Shown: positions 6,569 to 11,376 of the stretch, piece by piece
Position numbering within the stretch: position 1 is the first letter of the stretch
How the letters are laid out: each line of letters begins with the position of its first letter
Source of the DNA: Nocardioidaceae bacterium
GTDB lineage: Bacteria > Actinomycetota > Actinomycetes > Propionibacteriales > Nocardioidaceae
Direction: 5' to 3'
Length of the DNA: 11,376 bases
Assembly: GCA_020438665.1 (NCBI GenBank)
Contig: JAGQUE010000177.1
Coordinates: forward strand, 1 to 11,376
Notes under the pieces: generated by a model
The model's input: the letters and a program-made list of their open reading frames with translations, nothing else
The model's database searches: none
What the model was told of the DNA's origin: nothing
Made by a program: the position numbers and the translations under genes

Positions 6569-9287
6569 CCGAGCCCTCACGCCGCTCACCGGATCCGCCT
6601 CGCTGCAGGGCCTGGCCGTCTTCGCGTTGTTCCGCGGCGACCGGACCCAGCTCCTCCAGTGGGCCAACGCCCATGTGAGCGCCGGAGCCGACCACGTCTA
6701 TGCCGTGTTGGATCGCCCCGTCCCAGGGCTGGTCGAGGGCTTGCCCGAGCACTCCCGGGTCACCTGGATGACCCTCGGGCAGCAGACCTGGGACCAGTTC
6801 TATGTGCCCGGCGGCGACAACGTCGAGCGCAAGCAGGTCGACGTCCTCCGTGTCGTGGCTCGGCGGGCCGCCGCCGACGGTCACGGCTATCTCGCCTTCG
6901 TGGATGCCGACGAGGTCGTGATGCTGCGGCAACCGTTCGACGTCCTGCGTGCCCGCTTCCCGGATGCCGACGTGCTGCGCCTCGGCGTGCGGGAGGTCTG
7001 GTATGCCGACGACGCCGGGCCGACCGCACCCTTCGCTGCGTCGCTCGCCCTGCGCCGGCCGGCGGGGCGCTACGACTGGAGCCGCGCCCTCGGCTGGCGG
7101 GCGCAGTTCCTGCGCGCCGGAGTCCTGGGCCACGACGGAGGCAAGTGTCTCTATCGGCTGCCCATCGCACCCGGGGAGGTCGGGGTCCACGGACCGGTCA
7201 GCGGTCACCTTCGCGAGCGGACCGTCGACGTCCCCGCCGACAGCGGAGACCTGCTCCACTTCGACGCCGGCAGCGTGAGCACCTGGAACGCCAAGTGGCG
7301 CTCGCGGCTCGATCGGGACACGGTGGCGTTCGGTCTGGGGCCGCACCGCAAGGCCCAACTGCAGCTGTTCGCCCACGCGTTGTCAGGTGGTGCGGACACG
7401 CAGGAGGCGTTCTTCAGGGGCTTCTTCACGCTGACCGATGAGGCCCGCGAGACGCTGGACCAGGCCTCGCTCATCGAGCCGGTCGACCTCGAGGTCGCGG
7501 TCAGTGGCCCCCTCCCGGTCACCTCAGGGGGAGGGCAGGCAGGGCCACCTTCGCGGCCTCCCCTCGACGGGCATCGGGTGGACTTCCAGTTCGCGATGGT
7601 GTGCGACCAACGGTTCGTGGCTCCCACCATGGCAACGATGCTGTCGGTGATCGCGCAGATCGGCGATCGGGGCAGCATCCGGTTCGTGATCCTCGGCGAC
7701 GGGCTGACACCGGCCCACGCGGCCCGCTTCCGCGAGGTCGAGCTCACGCCCTACGACGTCGAGGTCCGCGTCCACGACGTCACCAGTGACCTCGACCGCG
7801 ACGTCGGGACCGAGGACGCCAAGCGTGCGACGTTCGGTCGCATCTACCTCATCGACCACCTGCCCCCGCAGCGAACCATCTATCTGGACGGGGACATCCT
7901 CGCGACGCGCGACTTCACCGAGCTCTTCCGGCTCGACCTTCAGGGAGCCTGCCTGGCCGGCGTCACCGACAGCGCGGCGCTGCGCCTGGACGCGAACCCC
8001 GCCGGGGTCCCCATCGAGCAACGGATGCGGCTGGTCGGGATCACCCGTGGCGACCCGTCGGACTATCTCAACGGCGGGGTGCTGATCTTCGACCTGGACA
8101 ACCCCGACTTCCAGCGCCTGGCCCTGGAGGCTCGCAGCCTGGTCGTCACACGAGGCCGCTCCCTCAAGCAGCGCGACCAGGATGCGATGAACCTGGCGTT
8201 CGCCGGCCGCAAGTATCGCCTGCCCAACACCTACAACTACATGACCCAGTTCTATGTCTCCGACCGGTGCGTGGACGAGGGCCTTCCGGCCGTCAAGTAT
8301 GCCCATGCCGACGCCAGCCTCATCCACTTCTCCGGGGCGGTGAAGCCGTGGGAGCACTCGGAGGCCGAGTTCTACAACGGGCTCTATCGCCGGCTGGTTC
8401 ACGAAGCCGAGGAGCGGCTCGGTGTGAGCAGCGGCCTCTATTTCTCACTCCCTGCCCGCTCGCCTCGCGAGGCCTGGTCGCCGCAACGCTGGGCCGACGT
8501 CCTGGGCGCCCCCGACCGGCCGTCACCTGACGCCGAGCGCACCCCGGACCTCGAGCTCGTCGACATCACGGCCGACGGCGTCTATGTGAGGATCTCGACC
8601 GACCTCCTCCGGCTGGCCAGGAGGCAGGATCTCGTGCTGCGCATCGAGTCGCGCGGGCAGGAGCTCGCCACGCTGCCGCTGTCGGCGCTGTCCCCTCCTC
8701 TCGTCCGGCTGGTGGCGTCGACCCGTCCTGGCGTGAGGAGGCTCCCGCTGGACCTCGAGGCTCTGCTGGCGGGCACCGACGGGATCGCGCGCGACGTCGA
8801 GCTGACCCTGGCGGCCCCTCAAGCGCTCGACGGGTTCTCCCGATGGGTCGCAGGGAGCCGGCTCCTGGCCGCACCGTCGGCCGCCACCGCTGGGCTGATC
8901 GAGGAGATCGGGATCCGCGCGGCCGTCACTGGTCTCGCCGACGGGATGCTGTCCGGGTGGTGCGACATCGACACGCTGGGTCAGCGGCCCCGGCTGTCGA
9001 TGCACGTGGCCGGGGAGCTGGTCGCACGGCTGCGCCTCGAGCCCTCCCTCGACGACCAGAGGGCGATGTTCTCCGTCCCGGTGGCTGACCTCGTCGGCCG
9101 GGGCTACCCCTCCGATGCTCCACTGACAGTCCGGATCCCGGCGACGAACGTGCCGGTGCCGGGTCCCCGTGTGACGATCGGCATGCTGGGCGAGCCGGCG
9201 TCGACGCGCTCGGCGCCCTCGACAGAGGCCGACACCGGACGAGGAAGGCCGCGGACGCGGTGGCGCCGGGGTCGCGAAGCTCAGTAG
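6561..9287 (+). CDS. Two-domain glycosyltransferase: GT2/GT92-like plus GT8, with C-terminal beta-type modules (908 aa)
   Basis: One uninterrupted frame carries two catalytic domains. Residues 15-300 resemble the Glyco_tranf_2_4/GT92-like group: [19 protein letters not shown] (20-38), then YLAFVDADE (110-118) with DxD Asp115/Asp117, and LLHFDAGS (231-238). A Gly/Pro/Ser-rich linker (315-337) follows. Residues 340-612 are a GT8 domain: [12 protein letters not shown] (344-355), [10 protein letters not shown] (439-448) with DxD Asp443/Asp445, [13 protein letters not shown] (501-513), RDQDAMN (538-544) and HFSGAVKPW (589-597), the family's metal-binding HxxGxxKPW. Residues 660-870 look beta-rich, and 790-845 ([13 protein letters not shown]..., [10 protein letters not shown]...) resemble small modules found at the ends of other glycosyltransferases. 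The tail is basic. ATG 6561 is chosen from GGAGGG (6545-6550) and the 8-base overlap with the sulfotransferase gene. Both DxD motifs are intact, so both domains may be active. It ends the plus-strand operon. Confidence 0.88.
7507..7536 (+). other. Stable RNA hairpin at the junction between the two glycosyltransferase domains
   Basis: Bases 7507-7516 pair with 7527-7536, giving a ten-position stem with one mismatch (7511/7532) and one G-T wobble (7513/7530), around a 10-base loop. It lies inside the gene, exactly where the flexible linker joins the GT2/GT92-like and GT8 domains. It may slow ribosomes between domains, mark an old fusion point, or only reflect Pro and Gly codons of the linker. 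Confidence 0.3.
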
Positions 9288-9991
9288 TCGTAGACCTCGA
9301 AGTCCTGGGCATAGAGCTGTTCGACCCGCGACACGAGGTCGGGGCGGCCGTCGAAGACGCTCCGCTCCCGCTGGCGTCGGGAGATGTTGCGGGACTCCGC
9401 CGGCAGGAACGGCAGCCCGGCCTCGTCGCGGATCCGTGCGATGTCGGCCGAGAACGTCTCCAGCTTGCCGACGTGGTCGAAGGTGATCAGGGGATGGAGC
9501 AGGTTGAGGTGCTGAGGCCGCCAGTGGCGGTCCATCTCGGTGAGCGGGTCTTGGCGCTCCACGGCGCTGAGGAACTCCTCGAAGGTGACTTCCCGGTCAC
9601 CGGCGTCCTTGATCTCGAGCAGGTCGAGGGCGTGCTGGCGCCACACGCGTGAATAGACCACCTTGTCCCAATAGGCCGACTCGATGCGTCGCAGGGGGTG
9701 GCGCACGAAGCTGAACCGATAGGCGGAGCCGTTGAGCATCGACAACATCCGGTCACGGCCCAGCTCCGCCACCGTGGGCACCCGATGGTCTTGATGGATG
9801 CGGGCCGGGGACTCGGACTCACCCGTGTGGAGCTGGTCCAGCCACGTCACGATCGTCGAGCAGGCCGCCTTGGGATTCTTGACATAGAACAGTTTCCAGT
9901 CAGGCACGGCCAACAGGTAGCGGCCGGGATGACGGCCCGGGAAATAGGACTTCACGGAACGCCACGTCGTGGGTTGCGCTGACACAGGCAT
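9281..9991 (-). CDS. Sulfotransfer_2-type carbohydrate sulfotransferase (236 aa)
   Basis: It resembles the carbohydrate sulfotransferase family (Sulfotransfer_2, the HNK-1/chondroitin sulfotransferase type) rather than the plus-strand pair. LFYVKNPKAACSTIVTWL (34-51) is the phosphosulfate loop, with Lys41 and Cys-Ser-Thr (44-46). YRFSFVRHPLRRIESAYWDKV (91-111) is the 3'-phosphate motif (Arg97, Ser105). HWRPQHLNL (156-164) and VGKLETFSAD (174-183) are typical later motifs, the first probably near the acceptor site. There is no signal or membrane helix, unlike the Golgi enzymes of animals, so it should act in the cytoplasm on precursors. Its ATG shares one base with the stop of the upstream paralogue (TGATG), so translation is probably coupled. 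Its last 7 bases overlap the end of the convergent glycosyltransferase gene. Confidence 0.87.
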   Translation of the reverse strand: MPVSAQPTTWRSVKSYFPGRHPGRYLLAVPDWKLFYVKNPKAACSTIVTWLDQLHTGESESPARIHQDHRVPTVAELGRDRMLSMLNGSAYRFSFVRHPLRRIESAYWDKVVYSRVWRQHALDLLEIKDAGDREVTFEEFLSAVERQDPLTEMDRHWRPQHLNLLHPLITFDHVGKLETFSADIARIRDEAGLPFLPAESRNISRRQRERSVFDGRPDLVSRVEQLYAQDFEVYDY

Positions 9992-10722
9992 CAGTATCCG
10001 TAGAGCTCGTAGTCGGTCGCATAGATGGTCTCGACCCGCTGCACGAGGTCGGGCCGGCCGTCGAAGACGCTCGTGTCGGCCCGTCGTGAGACGTTGCGCT
10101 GGGGGGCAGGCACGCGTGGCAGCCCCGCCTCCTGCTGGATGGCGTCAAGATCCGCAGCGAACGACTCGAGCCTGCCGATGCGGTTGAACCGGACTACCGG
10201 GTGAAGCAGGTTGAGGTGCTGGGGCCGCCAGTGCGGGTCGCAGTCGACCGAGCTCACCTGGTGCTCCACCGCGTCGAGGAACTCCTCGAAGCCGACGGTG
10301 CGATCCTCAGCCCCGAGGATCCCCAGCAGCCCGAGCACGCGGGGACGCTCCTTGTGGTCGGGAACCACCTTGTTCCAATAGGTCGACTCGAGCCTCGTCC
10401 GTGGGTTGCGCACGAAGCTGAACCGATAGGCCGACCCACCAAGCATCTCGAGGAGCCGGTCGCGACCGACCTCTCGAAGCCGGGGGAGTCGGTGCTGTTG
10501 GTGGATGTTGCCCGGCGGGGGCGGACTCCCGGTGTGCAGGTGGTCCAGCCAGGCCAGGATGGTCGAGCAGCCGGCCTTGGCGTTCTTGACATAGACGAGG
10601 TCGTGGTCGGGCAGCGCCAACACGAACGTGCCGACGTGGCGCCCGGGGAAGAACCGCTTGACCGCCCGCCAGGGCACCCCGTCCATCTGCGTGCCGGTCG
10701 TGCCGGTGGTGCCGGGCGGCAT
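9991..10722 (-). CDS. Sulfotransfer_2-type carbohydrate sulfotransferase, tandem paralogue (243 aa)
   Basis: A close paralogue of the following gene. LVYVKNAKAGCSTILAWL (42-59) is the phosphosulfate loop (Lys49, Ser53, Thr54), YRFSFVRNPRTRLESTYWNKV (99-119) the 3'-phosphate motif (Arg105, Ser113), and HWRPQHLNLLHP (164-175) and SVFDGRPDLV (218-227) are shared exactly. It lies between the UDP-sulfoquinovose synthase gene (3-base gap) and its paralogue (1-base overlap), so all three form one operon. The start at 10722 fits the tight spacing, but the first 12 residues (Gly/Thr-rich) have no match in the paralogue and no clear ribosome site. An alternative ATG at 10686 (MDGVPW) would align better. 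The role is presumably sulfation of the same glycan at another position or on another residue. Confidence 0.87.
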   Translation of the reverse strand: MPPGTTGTTGTQMDGVPWRAVKRFFPGRHVGTFVLALPDHDLVYVKNAKAGCSTILAWLDHLHTGSPPPPGNIHQQHRLPRLREVGRDRLLEMLGGSAYRFSFVRNPRTRLESTYWNKVVPDHKERPRVLGLLGILGAEDRTVGFEEFLDAVEHQVSSVDCDPHWRPQHLNLLHPVVRFNRIGRLESFAADLDAIQQEAGLPRVPAPQRNVSRRADTSVFDGRPDLVQRVETIYATDYELYGY

Positions 10723-10725
10723 GGC

Positions 10726-11376
10726 TCAGAGGTGGTGGGGGGCGTTGTCGGGGATGCCCGCCTTGTGGTCGCTGTTCCAGACCGAGTAGCACGGGATCCG
10801 GTCGACGTCGCACCGGTCGGCGTACTTGCGGGTGATCTCGGTGACCTCCTCCATCAGCCCGTCGCTCAACGTGATCGGGTCGAGGCCGAGGTGGAGGAAA
10901 CGATCGTTGGCGACGTGGAGCTCGTTCTCGTCGGCCTCGTTGCGCGGGTTGGAGACGAGGGCGATCTCGGCGCCCGTCCGGTCGGAGATCATCTGGGCGA
11001 GGTCGCGGACGCGGTGGGTCTCGGTCATCTGGTTCATGATCTGGACCCGATCGCCGCGCTCCGGCGGGTTCTCCAGCGCGAGCTGGATGCACTTGACCGT
11101 GTCCTGGAGGTGGATGAACGCCCGGGTCTGGCCACCGGTGCCGTGCACGGTCATCGGATAGCCGATGGCCGCCTGCATCAGGAAGCGGTTGAGCACCGTG
11201 CCGTAGTCGCCGTCGTAGTCGAACCGGTTGACCAGCCGCTCGTCGAGCTTGGTCTCGGCTGTCTGGGTGCCCCACACGATGCCCTGGTGCAGGTCGGTGA
11301 TCCGCACGTGGTCGTTCTTGGCGTAGTAGGCGAAGAGCAGCTGGTCCTGCGTCTTGGTCATGTGATAGATGCTGCC
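10726..11376 (-). CDS. sqdB: UDP-sulfoquinovose synthase (SQD1/SqdB/Agl3 family), C-terminal 216 residues
   Basis: These enzymes make UDP-sulfoquinovose from UDP-glucose and sulfite using bound NAD, putting a sulfonate on C6. The visible part starts just before the catalytic YHMTK (fragment residues 4-8; Tyr4, Lys8). It then shows features I associate with the SQD1 subfamily and not with ordinary epimerases: TDLHQGIVWGTQT (27-39), RFDYDGDYGTVLNRF (51-65), YPMTVHGTGGQTRAF (73-87), QDTVKCIQLALENP (91-104), NQMTET (115-120), NPRNEADEN (143-151) and LGLDP (163-167), with a C-terminal IPCYSVW (194-200). The N-terminal NAD-binding glycine motif lies outside the window. The fragment continues in frame to the last base. 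Two sulfotransferase genes follow 3 bases and 1 overlapping base apart, linking sulfosugar synthesis to sulfation. Confirmation of function needs the missing half, and a related NAD-dependent activity cannot be fully excluded. Confidence 0.82.
   Translation of the reverse strand, partial: GSIYHMTKTQDQLLFAYYAKNDHVRITDLHQGIVWGTQTAETKLDERLVNRFDYDGDYGTVLNRFLMQAAIGYPMTVHGTGGQTRAFIHLQDTVKCIQLALENPPERGDRVQIMNQMTETHRVRDLAQMISDRTGAEIALVSNPRNEADENELHVANDRFLHLGLDPITLSDGLMEEVTEITRKYADRCDVDRIPCYSVWNSDHKAGIPDNAPHHL

Noticed and set aside
5381..6667. Long antisense open frame (428 aa) on the minus strand.
   Set aside because: Mirror frame of the second sulfotransferase, with no motif, while the plus frame has clear PAPS-binding motifs.
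6219..8402. Antisense open frames at 6219-7376 and 7524-8402 on the minus strand.
   Set aside because: Shadows of the GT2-GT8 gene, low-complexity composition and no family resemblance.

Overview
The window is GC-rich and densely coded, with GTG as well as ATG starts, gene overlaps of 1 to 8 bases and mostly C/G-ending codons. This points to a high-GC actinobacterium, perhaps a Nocardioides-like member of the Propionibacteriales; the genus is an inference. It reads as part of a chromosomal locus for building and sulfo-modifying a surface glycan. I see no tRNA, rRNA, insertion sequence, CRISPR array or phage gene. No stretch longer than 300 bases lacks a gene.

Layout. (1) 1-604, minus: the 5' two thirds or so of a secreted fasciclin-domain protein, preceded by a possible 14-codon leader ORF (601-645) whose stop overlaps the fasciclin start. 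(2) 605-774: a divergent intergenic region with a 20-bp near-perfect palindrome (681-700). (3) 775-9287, plus: six genes in one direction: a GT4-type glycosyltransferase with a repeat-bearing N-terminus, a GT2-type glycosyltransferase, an NAD-dependent sugar-nucleotide epimerase/dehydratase, two tandem paralogous PAPS-type sulfotransferases, and a 908-residue protein joining a GT2/GT92-like domain to a GT8 domain. Only one internal gap (3387-3504) is long enough for a terminator or promoter. (4) 11376-9281, minus: a converging operon with a partial UDP-sulfoquinovose synthase (SQD1/SqdB/Agl3 family, 5' end outside the window) followed by two tandem paralogous Sulfotransfer_2-type carbohydrate sulfotransferases. 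The two operons meet tail to tail with their last 7 bases overlapping.

How the genes may work together (inference). The epimerase and the UDP-sulfoquinovose synthase would supply nucleotide sugars, one of them with a C6 sulfonate. The GT4, GT2 and GT2-GT8 proteins would assemble a glycan. The four sulfotransferases, from two unrelated-looking subfamilies each present as a tandem pair, would add sulfate esters from PAPS. A glycan carrying both a sulfonate and sulfate esters would be unusual for this kind of bacterium, and this is the most notable feature of the window. No protein here has an obvious membrane segment, and no flippase, polymerase, ABC exporter or PAPS-synthesis gene is visible, so those functions must lie outside the window or elsewhere in the genome.
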